DNA of 64,000 nt from JAFGBI01 sp964480725 (GCA_964480725.1 CAYZQO010000030.1:6919-70918); one strand, 5' to 3'; positions 34,940-44,093 are shown, counted from the first letter of the stretch. The notes: a model not told the origin generated them from the sequence alone. Numbers and translations: made by a program.

Positions 34940-35860
34940 TCAGGGCGCGTCGAGCCGCAACGGGGAAACGAACCCCTCTGGCTTGAGGGAGAACAGACCA
35001 CACTCGAGCTCCGCCAGGACCTCCTCGGCCATCTCGCCGATCAGCAGCCCCGACAGCCCGGATCTGCCCACCGACCCCATCACGACGACGTCGGCGCGAT
35101 GGCGTCGCGCAAACTCGGGGATGACGTCCCGGGCGTCCCCTTCCAGCACATGGATCTGGAGCTCGGGATCCGAGCCCCCCACCAGCTGCTCAACCGCGGA
35201 CACGGCGGCGCGCCGCGCCTCCTCGAGATACTGCTCCAGGAGCGCCTTGCCCGCGTACCGGCGGATCATGGCCGCAGCGGTCGGATTCCAGACGTGCACG
35301 ACCTGCAGCTCCCCGTCCAGGTGGCGCGCCAGCGCGCGGGCGTGATCGAGGATTCGCGCGGCGAACGCGCTGCCCCCACTCCCCGAAACGGGATCGAGCG
35401 CCGCCACGATCCGGGGCCGGTCCGGAAGGGCCTCCGGGGCGACGAGCCAGACCGGGCAGGAGCACAAACGGACCAAACGCCGTGCCGTCCCACCGAAGAA
35501 GCTACGATGCTGCCGATCGGCGCCGCGGGCCGTCTTCAGCAACAGATCGTGGCCGTGAGTGAGCACCCGGCGAACGAGCTCGACGGCGGGATCTCCCGTG
35601 CCGACCACGATCTCGGGCGCTCTGGAGGGACGCAGCGAATCCGCTCGCGCCGTGAGCTCCGCGGCCCGCTCCGCCCGCGCTCGCGCCGCTATCCGTTCGA
35701 AATCCAGGCCGGAGCGCTCCGGAAGACCGATGTCCTGAAGGACATCCATCACGGTGAGTCGCGCCCCCGTCTCCTCAGCGAGGTCGACACCCAGCCCGAG
35801 CGCCTCCACAGAGCCCTGCCTCTCACTGCAGAACACCAGAACATTTTGAAATCGAATCAT
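34940..35860 (-). CDS. Tandem universal stress protein (UspA x2)
   Basis: 306 residues from the ATG at 35860 (GAGGCGCGAG just upstream). Two Usp domains: residues 1-140 (FQNVLVFCSERQGSVEALGLGVDLAEE) and about 150-290 (RIVAALDPVSGSGGSAFAARILDHARALA, then HRADVVVMGSVGRSGLSGLLIGEMAEEVL). The second keeps the ATP-binding GxxGxSGLxxxLIG pattern; the first is degenerate (KTARGADRQHRSFFGGTARRLV). Cytoplasmic stress protein of the UspE type. Next to PsiE and a cation ATPase remnant, a grouping typical of stress islands. Confidence 0.9.
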   Translation of the reverse strand: MIRFQNVLVFCSERQGSVEALGLGVDLAEETGARLTVMDVLQDIGLPERSGLDFERIAARARAERAAELTARADSLRPSRAPEIVVGTGDPAVELVRRVLTHGHDLLLKTARGADRQHRSFFGGTARRLVRLCSCPVWLVAPEALPDRPRIVAALDPVSGSGGSAFAARILDHARALARHLDGELQVVHVWNPTAAAMIRRYAGKALLEQYLEEARRAAVSAVEQLVGGSDPELQIHVLEGDARDVIPEFARRHRADVVVMGSVGRSGLSGLLIGEMAEEVLAELECGLFSLKPEGFVSPLRLDAP

Positions 35861-36021
35861 CTCGCGCCTCACCACTCCGTCACCCTAATGCGGGTGGCCA
35901 CGAACGGCCAGCCGCGCTGGCACCGACGCGGGCACGCCCCTGGCGTCCGTGGCGAGGAGAGCGCCCCAAACATACCCCGGCGCGCGCCCCGCTCCGTCGG
36001 AAGCGAGATCGCCCCCGCCCC

Positions 36022-38304
36022 TCACGTCCCGCCGCCGCCCAGCGCGCGCGCCCGCGTGATCAGCCGGGCGAGGTCGCCTCGGTCCGGATCGACGCCCGCG
36101 AGGCTCGTGGCCTCGCGCTCGAGGTCCGCGAGACGCAGGCGTGCGCCGCGGGCGCTGCCGCGCAGCGACTCGGCGAAGCCGGCCACGGTCGCGGCCAGGC
36201 GGAAGGACTCGCTGGCGTCCGCGTAGCGCGCCGCGATCTGCCCCGCGCCGAGGGCCACCTCGGTCTCGGCGACGGCGTCGGTGTCGACCGCCTTGCTGCG
36301 CACTCGCACCACGATCGGCGCCAGCTCGAGCCGGCGGAACACCACGTCGTAGATCGCGGTCACGCTGTGCCCAGCGCCGATCTCCCCGCCGTCCACGGCG
36401 TCGTCGCGGAAGTCCTCGTCCGCCACGTCGCGGTTCTCGTAGCCGATGAGGCGGTAACGCGCCACCTGGTCGGGGTCGAACTCGACCTGCACCTTCACGT
36501 CGCGGGCGATGGTCTGGAGCATCCCCGCCACCTGGCCCACGAAGACGCGGCGAGCGTCGCTCGAGCTGCCGACGTAGGAGTAGTTACCGTCCCCGGCGTC
36601 CGCCAGCCGCTCCATCATCGCGTCCCGGTAGTTTCCCGTTCCGAACCCCACCGTCGAGAGCGCTACCCCCTGGGCGCGCTCGTCGGCGATCAGCGCCAGG
36701 ATGGCGTCGGGGCTCCGTTCCCCGACGTTGGCGTCGCCGTCCGAGAGCACCAGCACCCGGCTCACGTGGCCCCGGCGCTGGGTCCGCGCGGCGAGTCGGT
36801 AGGCGAGCTCGATCCCGCTCGCCATGGCGGTGGAGCCCATGGCGTCGAGCTGATCGATGGCGGCGAGGAGCGTCGCCTTGCGCGCGGGTCCCGTGGGGGG
36901 CAAGACCTCGCGCGTGCGGCCGGCGTAGGTGGCGAGCGCCAGGGTGTCGCCCGGTCGTAGCTGCTCCACGAGCAGCCGCAGGCTCTCCTTGACCAGCCCC
37001 ATGCAGTCCGGGCCGTTCATGGAACCGCTGGAGTCGACCAGGGCCACCAGGTGCAGCGGGGGCCGCCGACCCGTGGGGACGCGCCGACCCTGGATCCCGA
37101 TCCGCACCAGGTGGTGCCCGGTGTCGTAGGGCGAGGGGGCCGCCTCGAGGTGGATCCGGATGGGGCTCGGATCGCCCGCCTCGGGCGCGGCGTAGGCGTA
37201 GTCGAAGGCGTTGATGAACTCCTCGGCGCGCACCGCGGCGAACGGGGGCAGCTCGCCCTCGTTGAGCTTCCGTTTGGCGATGCCGTAGGAGCCGGTGTCC
37301 ACGTCCACGGCGAAGGTCGAGAGCGGATCAAGCCGCGGATCCTGGGCGGGGTTGACGCCGTGATCGCTGAACGCCTCCGCGCCGAACGGCTCCCCCCGCG
37401 CTTCGAGCCGGAGCCCCCCCTCCGGTCCCCCTTCGCGCGCGTCAGAACGCCCCTGGTCCCGTCCCTGCCGGGGCGCGGCCGAGACTCGCTCCTGACCGAG
37501 GGAGGTGTCGCGTCCGCGAGGCGAGGTGGGCGCGCTCGGATCGGCGGCGGCACCGGCGGCGAGCAGACCGATCATGCCGAACTCGGCGGCCTCCTCGAGC
37601 GCCGCCGCTCGCGCGAGGTGTGGGTCGGGGTTGTCCCGCGGTCCCTGCACCGAGAAGCGGCGGTTCACGCTGCCGATCGGCGCCGATCCCATGGCTCCCT
37701 CCTCACCCTGGGCGCGGCGGCCGGTGCCCGGCTCGAGCGGCGCCGGCTCGGGCACGAGGCTCGACTGCAGGTAATGCCGCAGCAGCACCAGGCGAGCCTG
37801 GTGCTGTTCGAGCTCGGTGGGCGGCACCGCACGGGCCATCCCAAGCAGCAAGCCCGCGTGGAGCGCCACCGAGCCGAGCGCGAACCCGAGGCCGCGCCAG
37901 GGCCAGCGCCGCGGTGGCACGGGCAGGCGCAGCGGCGCCTCCCGGGAGACCTCGAGGGTCAGGCCTCGCACGCGCTGGACCACCCGGGCGTCCGCGGCGA
38001 CGAGGAGGCGCGCGGCCCGCGCGCCCTGCCCGTTCGCGGCGTTGCCCTCGACGGGCTCGACGCCCTCGGCGATCTCGACCTCCGCGTCCGGCAGCAGCGC
38101 GACGCGGGGCGCGCGGCCCCTCGCCGCCACGAGCACCAAACGGTCGGCGCCGATCAGGCTCGCGGGCAGCGCCAGATCGGCGGCCTCCTCGCCGAGCGTG
38201 AACGCCCCGCCCCGCGCGAGCCGGCGCTCGCAGAGCGGATAGTCGCCCCATCGGATCCGGACGCGGACCTCTCCCGTCGGGAGCGCCCCTACACGTGACC
38301 TCAT
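36022..38304 (-). CDS. VWA-domain protein of the YfbK type
   Basis: 760 residues from the ATG at 38304. An N-terminal FHA-like or AgmX-like beta domain (RIRWGDYPLCERRLARGGAFTLGEE) is followed by a membrane helix near residue 145 (LGFALGSVALHAGLLLGMA) and an Ala/Gly linker. DPLSTFAVDVDTGSYGIAKRKLNEG opens the YfbK/VWF_A_N block. The VWA domain has an intact MIDAS (ALVDSSGSMNGPD, GSTAMASGIELAY, VLSDGDANVGERSPD) and a C-terminal DUF3520-type domain (YENRDVADEDFRDDAVDGGEIGAGHSVTAIYDV). Surface or periplasmic metal-dependent adhesion/scaffold protein; partner unknown. Convergent with nothing, divergent from the Sel1 gene. Confidence 0.88.
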   Translation of the reverse strand: MRSRVGALPTGEVRVRIRWGDYPLCERRLARGGAFTLGEEAADLALPASLIGADRLVLVAARGRAPRVALLPDAEVEIAEGVEPVEGNAANGQGARAARLLVAADARVVQRVRGLTLEVSREAPLRLPVPPRRWPWRGLGFALGSVALHAGLLLGMARAVPPTELEQHQARLVLLRHYLQSSLVPEPAPLEPGTGRRAQGEEGAMGSAPIGSVNRRFSVQGPRDNPDPHLARAAALEEAAEFGMIGLLAAGAAADPSAPTSPRGRDTSLGQERVSAAPRQGRDQGRSDAREGGPEGGLRLEARGEPFGAEAFSDHGVNPAQDPRLDPLSTFAVDVDTGSYGIAKRKLNEGELPPFAAVRAEEFINAFDYAYAAPEAGDPSPIRIHLEAAPSPYDTGHHLVRIGIQGRRVPTGRRPPLHLVALVDSSGSMNGPDCMGLVKESLRLLVEQLRPGDTLALATYAGRTREVLPPTGPARKATLLAAIDQLDAMGSTAMASGIELAYRLAARTQRRGHVSRVLVLSDGDANVGERSPDAILALIADERAQGVALSTVGFGTGNYRDAMMERLADAGDGNYSYVGSSSDARRVFVGQVAGMLQTIARDVKVQVEFDPDQVARYRLIGYENRDVADEDFRDDAVDGGEIGAGHSVTAIYDVVFRRLELAPIVVRVRSKAVDTDAVAETEVALGAGQIAARYADASESFRLAATVAGFAESLRGSARGARLRLADLEREATSLAGVDPDRGDLARLITRARALGGGGT

Positions 38305-38426
38305 GGCGCGGTTCGACAGCGGCCCGCGTGCGGAAGTTCCGCCATCGCGGCGGAGCGCCGGTACCGGCGCTGCCCTCCTTTCCGGCCAGCTCGTTGTCAG
38401 ATAGGTTCGAGTTCTCGGTGCGCACC

Positions 38427-39578
38427 ATGCCCCCATCCCGCCGTACCCGGCGATTCCCCTTTGCCCTCCTGCTGACCCTGCTCAGCTGCTCTTCGGGGAG
38501 CAGGGCTCCGGTTCACCCCCTCTCCGAACAGCCCGCACCTTCCACGCGGGCCGCACCGTGCGCAGCGGCCAACCTCGACACCTGTGGAGAGCACTGCGAC
38601 AGCGGGGATGATTCTGCCTGCTCGCTTCTGCTGTTGGAGTACGAGCGCTCCGCGCAAGGCTTGGCAAAGGACGGCGCGCGTCTCGCCAGCGCGTGCGAGC
38701 CTGCCTGTGAGCGTGGACACGGGGCCTGCTGCTACTGGCTCGGCATGCGCTCCCTTCAGGAGCCTCGAGGAGCGCGACTGCCGCAAACCCTGTCACTGCT
38801 GGATCGGGCCTGCGAGCTGGGCGAATCCCAGGCCTGCGTCGCGTTGGTGACGCGTATCTTCCAGAACCCGCGAGACGCGGAGCGTTACCCGCTCGCACTG
38901 AGCGCCAGGCTCCGGGCGTGCAAGCTCGGGGTCACGGAGCACTGCCGAGATGCGGCCTTGTTCTCCCTCGATCCCCACCAGCTCGAGCCGTCCCAGGGGG
39001 CCGCTGCCCTCGCACTGTTCTCGGCCGGGTGTCAGTCCGGAGACGCGATCTCGTGCGCGTACGCGGCAGGGCTCTCGGACTCCGAGGAGTTTTTGACCCC
39101 TGATCTCCCTCGCGCTGCTGCGCTGCTCGACCAGGGCTGCCAATTGGGTGACGGCTCTGCCTGCGTGAGGAGGATGGCTCGCCGCGCGATAGGTCGGGGA
39201 GTTCCGGCGGACGCCAAGGGAGCGCTCGCGGAGCTCCGCCGGGCCTGCGACGCCAAGGTCGAGGCAGCGTGCCGCAGCATCTCGCTGCTCACGAGCACCG
39301 AAGCCCACCCGTGGGACGAGTGCAGCCAGGACCAGGACTGCATCCTGGGTTCACGCGATTGCAGCGTCTGGTGTGGGTCCTGCTGGCACCCTGCCGAGGG
39401 GCTCAATGCCCAGTGGGCCGCGGCGGCTGGCCGCGATTGCGCGAAGCGCGCGAAGGACGCGGAACGTTGGAAGGGTCCTCGCCCGACCTGCGCCCCCTGT
39501 CCCCCCGCGCCGCGGGCCGCCTTCCTTCTCCAGCCAAACGGAGTGGCCTGTGTCTCGCGGCACTGCGTTGCGTATTGA
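38427..39578 (+). CDS. Cys-rich lipoprotein with Sel1-like repeats
   Basis: 383 residues from the ATG at 38427. Lipobox LLLTLLSC. Repeated units such as ACERGHGACCYWLGMRSL, ACELGESQACVALVTRIF, GCQSGDAISCAYAAGL and GCQLGDGSACVRRMARRA have the C-x-x-G-x-x-x-A-C pattern of Sel1-like repeats with paired cysteines (beta-lactamase HcpA type). The last 90 residues form a separate Cys-rich domain (DQDCILGSRDCSVWCGSCWHPAEG). Periplasmic, probably protein-binding. Divergent from the VWA gene with 122 bp between starts. Confidence 0.8.
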   Translation: MPPSRRTRRFPFALLLTLLSCSSGSRAPVHPLSEQPAPSTRAAPCAAANLDTCGEHCDSGDDSACSLLLLEYERSAQGLAKDGARLASACEPACERGHGACCYWLGMRSLQEPRGARLPQTLSLLDRACELGESQACVALVTRIFQNPRDAERYPLALSARLRACKLGVTEHCRDAALFSLDPHQLEPSQGAAALALFSAGCQSGDAISCAYAAGLSDSEEFLTPDLPRAAALLDQGCQLGDGSACVRRMARRAIGRGVPADAKGALAELRRACDAKVEAACRSISLLTSTEAHPWDECSQDQDCILGSRDCSVWCGSCWHPAEGLNAQWAAAAGRDCAKRAKDAERWKGPRPTCAPCPPAPRAAFLLQPNGVACVSRHCVAY

Positions 39579-40216
39579 ACTACCGCGAGCGTCGACCCCA
39601 AGGTCCGAATCTGTTCCCCGATCGCAACAGGGGACGGCCCATTCCGCGCTCGCCAGGCAGCCTGCGAGACAAGAAGGAAACGACGTGGACGTTGGCGACG
39701 TTGAGTTGCGATTGAGTCACACTCCCGTGCCTAGCACAGGACTTCTCCCAGGAGCGCGTATGCGTCGGTGGTCTACGAGCAACGCGTCGGCGGCGAGTGG
39801 GTCGTGACAGGAGGTTCGGCAACGACCTGCAGAGATCCCGGGGACTGGCTCGGCGTGTTGACGGAAGTCGGCGATGAACGCGCGGTGTTCGCGGGGCAGC
39901 CAGTGGTCCTCAGCGCCAGCTGCCATCCCCCCTATCGGGACGGGTGTTCCTGCCCAACCGTGCTCATCACCGCTCGACTCAAGGAAGAGGACTGTGCTCA
40001 TCTGGTCCATGACAACTGCCTGTGCCATGCCGAAAGAAGCCACCGCCGCTCTGCAGCGATTGCCGCCCAACCCCTGGTTGAGCCGCCCAGCAGAGGACTC
40101 TCCGGTCCTGCATCGAACCTGGAACGGTTGTCTGAGAGAGCACGACCCCGGAGCGGACGAACCATGACGGCGCTCCTGTGCGCGGCGCTCGCCCGTGGCG
40201 GTGGCGACCCCGGTCC
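39579..40216. other. 638-bp region without a convincing gene
   Basis: Short open frames exist on both strands. One on the plus strand from about 39765 (VYEQRVGGEWVVTGGS) has a protein-like start but no recognisable domain and no ribosome site, so it may be a decayed gene. No promoter or terminator with a T-run was found. Confidence 0.4.
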
Positions 40217-40648
40217 TCAGCCGCCGCGCGCGATCTTCTCGAGCGCGGCGCCCATCGCCGGCGACTTGTCGGAGTGGTGATGGATGACCTTCCATTCGCC
40301 GTCGCGCCGCTCGAGCACGTTGGTGCAGGCGAGCTGCTCCCCGCCGAAGGCGGGCGACGCGGTGAAGACGCAGGTGGTGTAGGCGAAATCGCCGAACACG
40401 TTGGCCGTGAGCCCGCGGATGCTGCTGCCGCCGCGGTCCGCGCGTCCGAAAGAGGCGAACACCTCCCAGGTAGCCCAGACCTCTTCCCAGCCTCGTGACC
40501 AGTCGCCGCTCGGGTGCCCGCCGGTGACGTAGTCGGTGTGATGCCAGGCGTCGCGCATCGCGTCGAGCCCCTTGCCGCTGACCATCTGCTCGATCGCGTC
40601 GTAGAAACGGATCGCTGCCGCGCAAGCCTGGTCCCGGTCGGTCGTCAT
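40217..40648 (-). CDS. SnoaL-like (NTF2-fold) protein
   Basis: 143 residues from the ATG at 40648. The cone-shaped alpha+beta NTF2 fold is indicated by AAIRFYDAIEQMVSGKGLDAMRDAWHHTDYVTGGHPSGDWSRGWEEVWATWE at the N-terminus and TANVFGDFAYTTCVFTA plus NVLERRDGEWKVIHHHSD at the C-terminus (DUF4440/SnoaL-like). Members are small enzymes or ligand binders; substrate unknown. Next to the STAS-like gene in the same direction. Confidence 0.8.
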   Translation of the reverse strand: MTTDRDQACAAAIRFYDAIEQMVSGKGLDAMRDAWHHTDYVTGGHPSGDWSRGWEEVWATWEVFASFGRADRGGSSIRGLTANVFGDFAYTTCVFTASPAFGGEQLACTNVLERRDGEWKVIHHHSDKSPAMGAALEKIARGG

Positions 40649-40717
40649 GGGTTCGTCCCCTTCCCTTGGCTATTCGGTGGTGCGGTGATCCTCGGCGCAC
40701 GCGGTGCGTGCCCGGGG

Positions 40718-41071
40718 CTAGAGGACCTGGGTGCGGTCGAGCGCGGCGCGCTCGCCTGCGATGCGGAGCAACTGCAGGCGGGTGAGGGGACTTCCGGTAG
40801 CGACGGCGGCGCGCTCGATGCCGAGCGCGGCGAGCGAACCGACGATGAGCCCGAAGGAATCTTGCCCTTCGTCCCGCATGGGCTTGAGCCGTGTGAGGTC
40901 CATTTTGAGGGCCGTGCCGCGTGGACGGTTCGTGCACGCGCTACGCACCGCGGGGCCGAACTTGCTCGCGACGTCCGCGCTCCAGAAGCCCCAGCCCTCG
41001 ACGCGAACCGTCAGCGTGTCCTGGTCGAACACCACCGAGAATCCAGACGTCTCGTCGCCGAATCGTTCCAT
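40718..41071 (-). CDS. STAS-like small protein
   Basis: 117 residues from the ATG at 41071. The pattern VVFDQDTLTVRVEGWGFWSADVASKFGPAVRSACTNRPRGTALKMDLTRLKPM, then SFGLIVGSLAALGIERAAVATGSPLTRLQLLRIAGE, resembles a STAS/SpoIIAA fold. The phosphorylatable Ser of anti-anti-sigma factors is not clear. Cytoplasmic. Upstream of the SnoaL-like gene (69 bp gap), likely cotranscribed. Confidence 0.6.
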   Translation of the reverse strand: MERFGDETSGFSVVFDQDTLTVRVEGWGFWSADVASKFGPAVRSACTNRPRGTALKMDLTRLKPMRDEGQDSFGLIVGSLAALGIERAAVATGSPLTRLQLLRIAGERAALDRTQVL

Positions 41072-41669
41072 GGGCGAGGAATGAGCCTCAGTCTACCGCT
41101 TTGGAGCGCCGCTTCAATCGCACGATTCTGGCGCCCAACGGCGCTCGAGGGGAATAACACCGCGCTGACCGGCGACGCCCCGCATCCCGCCCGCGGCGCT
41201 GCGCAGGATCCGCGGAGTGACCGCTCGGCGAACGTCCTGCTGACGACGCCCCCCCGGCGCGCCGGGGCGATGGTCGAGGGGAAGGTGGCACGGATTGGGT
41301 GGTCGGCGTCGCCGTAAGGGGCGCCGGAGTTCGACATGGCTCCGAGGCGCACCGAGGGTGAAGTGATCTAGATCCGCGGGGTTGCGCGCGGGGAACTGTG
41401 GTCAGGGGATCTGACATCTCGGGCAGGTGGGCCGGGCGTGACTTTTTCGGGGGCAGCACGCGTCGGACGGTGCGATGTCTGCCGCCATCGCCGAAGGCAT
41501 TCGCCGCCCGATCCTCCATCCCGAGTCCGAGCCGCGTCGGTTCGGGCGGCCCCGGTGCGTCTTCAGTCGCTCGGGATCGCGAGCGAGAACTCGGATGTGG
41601 CGCCATATCCGCCGCCCGCTAGCACCTCCGTTGCCGTCGCCGTCAGGTGCTTCCCCGTCACACAAGGGA
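41072..41669. other. Non-coding stretch before the right inverted repeat
   Basis: About 600 bp. GCGTCTTCAGT at about 41550-41560 matches the inner tip of the inverted repeat in opposite orientation to its complement at 41670-41680, so a partial third repeat end may be present. No gene seen; a minus-strand frame with CPRCQIP at 41402 may be a relic. Confidence 0.4.
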
Positions 41670-41871
41670 ACTGAAGACGCGTCGGGAAATCCGGCTGGGC
41701 GGACGTAGGGAGCCCAGCCGGTGCCCACCCCCGTCCTGCTCGCCGCTTCGCGGCTGCGCGGCCGACCCCTCCCCAATCGCGCGCATTCGCGCGCTCAGGG
41801 AGGGGTGCAATGGCAGTCCGCGCGGCACCGGGACCGGGACCGGCACCAGCAGCGGGACCGGGAGAGGGGCA
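41670..41871 (-). repeat. Right copy of the inverted repeat
   Basis: Complement of the left copy; identical over about 160 bp, with one extra 6-bp CCCGGT unit and a much shorter VNTR tract. Its outer end reads GGGAGAGGGGCATG, supplying a ribosome site and an ATG directly before the 19-bp direct repeat. Confidence 0.9.
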
Positions 41872-42416
41872 TGCTGCAGATCCAGTCCCTCGTCATCCGG
41901 TTTACTACCTCGCTCCAGTCGCAACTCGCTGCCGTCGAAGCTCGGGACGCCAAGTTCGCGGACCAGTTGCGGCGATCACTGCTGTCGGTCGGCTTGAGCC
42001 GGAGTGGACGGAGTCCAGCAAGCTGGACGGAGTCCACGGAGGACCACGGCCCGAGCGGAGCGAGGGAGCGCCCGACGGGCGCAGTGAACCTCGGTGAAGG
42101 CTACGGCGCGTCCGAGCGGCGCGTCGCGGTGAAGCTCAGCAACCCGACGGAGGCCGACTCTGCGGAGGCGCGGGCGCGGTTCATCCGGGAGGCCCGCGCG
42201 CAAGCGCAGCTTCCCCTCGACCACATCGTCCAGGTGCTCGACGTCGACAGGTTGCCTGCACCGACCGCGGCCACCCTGCGCCCCCCTGCCATGCCACGTA
42301 CAACTCCGCGCGGAGCGGAACCGGCGGCACCGCGCGCCGCACCGCGGTCATCGACTACCGGAGCGCCCCCGCCACCGGAGGCGGTCCCCGGCGACGCCGT
42401 GCCGCTGCACCTCTAG
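41872..42416 (+). pseudogene. Chimera of four-helix-bundle protein and Ser/Thr kinase fragments
   Basis: From the ATG at 41871: MLQIQSLVIRFTTSLQSQLA, then EARDAKFADQLRRSLLSVGL resembles the start of 23S rRNA intervening-sequence (four helix bundle) proteins. A low-complexity insert of about 30 residues follows (SRSGRSPASWTESTEDHGPS), then VNLGEGYGASERR, and from RRVAVKLSNPTEADSAEARARFIREARAQAQLPLDHIVQVLDVDRL a kinase N-lobe (VAVK Lys, Glu of helix C). The rest is a Pro/Ala tail ending inside the palindrome at 42411. No catalytic loop. A fusion of at least two decayed genes. Confidence 0.55.
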
Positions 42417-42466
42417 CCCCCGATCAAGCGAAACCCTGGCGGGTTTCGCTTGATCGGGGGCTAGAG
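42411..42466. repeat. Perfect 26-bp-arm palindrome with 4-base loop
   Basis: Left arm 42411-42436 begins CTCTAGCCCCCGATC and ends GCGAAACCC; loop TGGC; right arm 42441-42466 is its exact complement. All 26 pairs match. No T-run follows on either strand, so it is not a standard terminator, though it lies between a rightward gene remnant and the end of a leftward gene. A recombination site, element end or bidirectional terminator are the options. Confidence 0.9.
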
Positions 42467-42806
42467 TGACGCCCCGGAGAAGCACGCGGTCGAACTGGTC
42501 CAGGTCGCCGAACTGCAGCTGGTCGAGACGTGTGCGAAGCACAAGCCTCCCACGGAACTGGAACTCAGCTCCAGTGCGCTTTCCGCCCACCGCCTGGACA
42601 CTGACCAGGGGATCCAACCGCACTGGCACTCCGACCAAGGCCGTCGGCGGACACAATCCCGCAAGCGCGATCCACTCTCTCGAACGGCACCGCTGCAGTT
42701 TTCGCCCTTCCTGGCTGCGCTGGCAGGTTCTCCCGGCTGTTCCGAGGTCTCGCACGCGCCTTGCTGCCTGCGGATGCGGCCAGGACACCCCTGCACCCCG
42801 CTCGTG
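42467..42806. other. Non-coding stretch after the palindrome
   Basis: 340 bp between the palindrome and the stop of the VCBS-repeat lipoprotein gene. A plus-strand frame (HAVELVQVAELQLVETCAKHK) looks protein-like for about 20 codons but has no start or known domain; otherwise nothing is seen. Confidence 0.4.
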
Positions 42807-44093
42807 CTACAGGCGCGGGTTCTCGAACCACGGGAATGCGTCGTCGGAGCCGATGGCGTCGGTTCCGTAGATGTCGAGATCCCCGTCGCCGTCGAAATCT
42901 GCGGCGTCCAGTCGCAGGAGGCTGCTGCCCTCGACTCCCGGCAGGCAAGAGCGAGCCCACTCGGCCCCGGAGTCCCAATCGGTCGTGGGATTCTGGAGGA
43001 TGCAGTTGCCGACATTTGAGGTCAGCACCTCGCCGTAGCCGTCTCCGTCGATGTCGGCCCCAACCTCGTTGCTGTGGTTCCAGAGGCCGGCAACGAAGTG
43101 CTGCGCCACGTCCCCGAAGTCACCGTCGAGGTTCTCGTAGAAGTAGATGTCGCTTCCGTCGGCGCAGAGGATGTCCAGATCACCGTCGTGGTCGAGGTCG
43201 GACAGGTCGAACTCCTCGTCGAAGGCGTTCCGACACCACGTCGGGATCTTCGCCTCTTCCCAGGTTCCGTCCGAGTTGCGCGTGAATCGCTCGACGGAGC
43301 TGCCCATGAGGAGCATTTCCGGCGCGTCGCGGACGGGAGAGTCGAACGCCTTGACGGCGGTGTAGCTGCCCCCTCCAGCCTCCTCGATCGCGGTCTCGGT
43401 CCAGGGGGCCCCCGGCGAGACGGGCGGGCTGTAGTAGCGGAGCCCAGGATCGCTCCCGCTCCGGGCGACGCCGACGACGTCCAGTCGTCCGTCGACGTCG
43501 ACGTCCCACACCGTGAAGTCGAACACGTTCTGGAAGTCTGGGGCCACGACCTCGTCCGTCCACAGATCGCTCGCTGCGCCGTCGTTACGCCATAGGCGAA
43601 TCGTGCCGTCTTCAAAGGAGGCGAGGATGTCGAGGTCGCCATCGCCGTCGACATCTACAGCCTTGATCCGCGTGTCCCAGATGCTTGCGTCCGCGTCTTC
43701 AGCAATGGGATGCCACACGAACTCGGAGCCGGCGTCGACGTTCTCCAGCCACCCGGTTTCTTGCCCCCCGCCGGTCAAAACGGCGACGTCGACGTCCCCG
43801 TCTTGATCCAGGTCGCCAGCGGCGGCGTCCGAGATCCCCAGCGACTCGGCGATGCTGTGGGCCCCCCATTCCAGAGTCACGACCCCCCCAGGGTCAGTCC
43901 CGCCCAGGCTCCCTCCAGCGCTACCGCCGGAGCCGATCGTAGTCTCACCACCAGTGCTTTCGCCGCCAGTATCGGTCCCGCCGCCACCTCCGGTCTCATT
44001 CCCGGCGTCGTCCGTGCAGCCCATCGCGAGAACGACCACCGAAGCCGCCACCAGCAGCGCTCCTGGACCCATCGTCAGTCGTGCCATATGCAT
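42807..44093 (-). CDS. Lipoprotein with FG-GAP/VCBS repeats
   Basis: 428 residues. The ATG at 44093 is chosen because GGAGG lies 6 bases upstream; a GTG at 44108 overlaps that site. Lipobox SVVVLAMGC, a Gly/Thr linker, then beta-propeller repeats with Ca-binding loops: AAGDLDQDGDVDVAVL, KAVDVDGDGDLDILASF, WDVDVDGRLDVVGVA, DLDHDGDLDILCADG, GADIDGDGYGEVLTSN and AADFDGDGDLDIYGTD. An extracellular seven-blade propeller, probably for binding a polymer or partner. GC3 is lower than in neighbours, in line with an acquired gene. Confidence 0.88.
   Translation of the reverse strand: MHMARLTMGPGALLVAASVVVLAMGCTDDAGNETGGGGGTDTGGESTGGETTIGSGGSAGGSLGGTDPGGVVTLEWGAHSIAESLGISDAAAGDLDQDGDVDVAVLTGGGQETGWLENVDAGSEFVWHPIAEDADASIWDTRIKAVDVDGDGDLDILASFEDGTIRLWRNDGAASDLWTDEVVAPDFQNVFDFTVWDVDVDGRLDVVGVARSGSDPGLRYYSPPVSPGAPWTETAIEEAGGGSYTAVKAFDSPVRDAPEMLLMGSSVERFTRNSDGTWEEAKIPTWCRNAFDEEFDLSDLDHDGDLDILCADGSDIYFYENLDGDFGDVAQHFVAGLWNHSNEVGADIDGDGYGEVLTSNVGNCILQNPTTDWDSGAEWARSCLPGVEGSSLLRLDAADFDGDGDLDIYGTDAIGSDDAFPWFENPRL

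Larger units (their letters stand above)
34125..41890. mobile_element. Composite-transposon-like unit: 19-bp direct repeats, inverted repeats, cargo
   Basis: The 19-bp sequence TGCTGCAGATCCAGTCCCT occurs at 34125-34143 and, in the same orientation, at 41872-41890. Just inside each copy lies one of a pair of inverted repeats (34144-34417 and 41670-41871). Between them are six intact genes (PsiE-like, UspA, VWA, Sel1, SnoaL-like, STAS-like). Direct repeats outside inverted repeats is the geometry of an inserted composite element with target duplication. No transposase is recognisable inside, so it is either non-autonomous, a dead element, or a segment inverted by recombination between repeats. 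Confidence 0.55.

Noticed and set aside
42411..42466. Ordinary Rho-independent terminator
   Set aside because: The stem is far longer than usual and no T-run follows on either strand.
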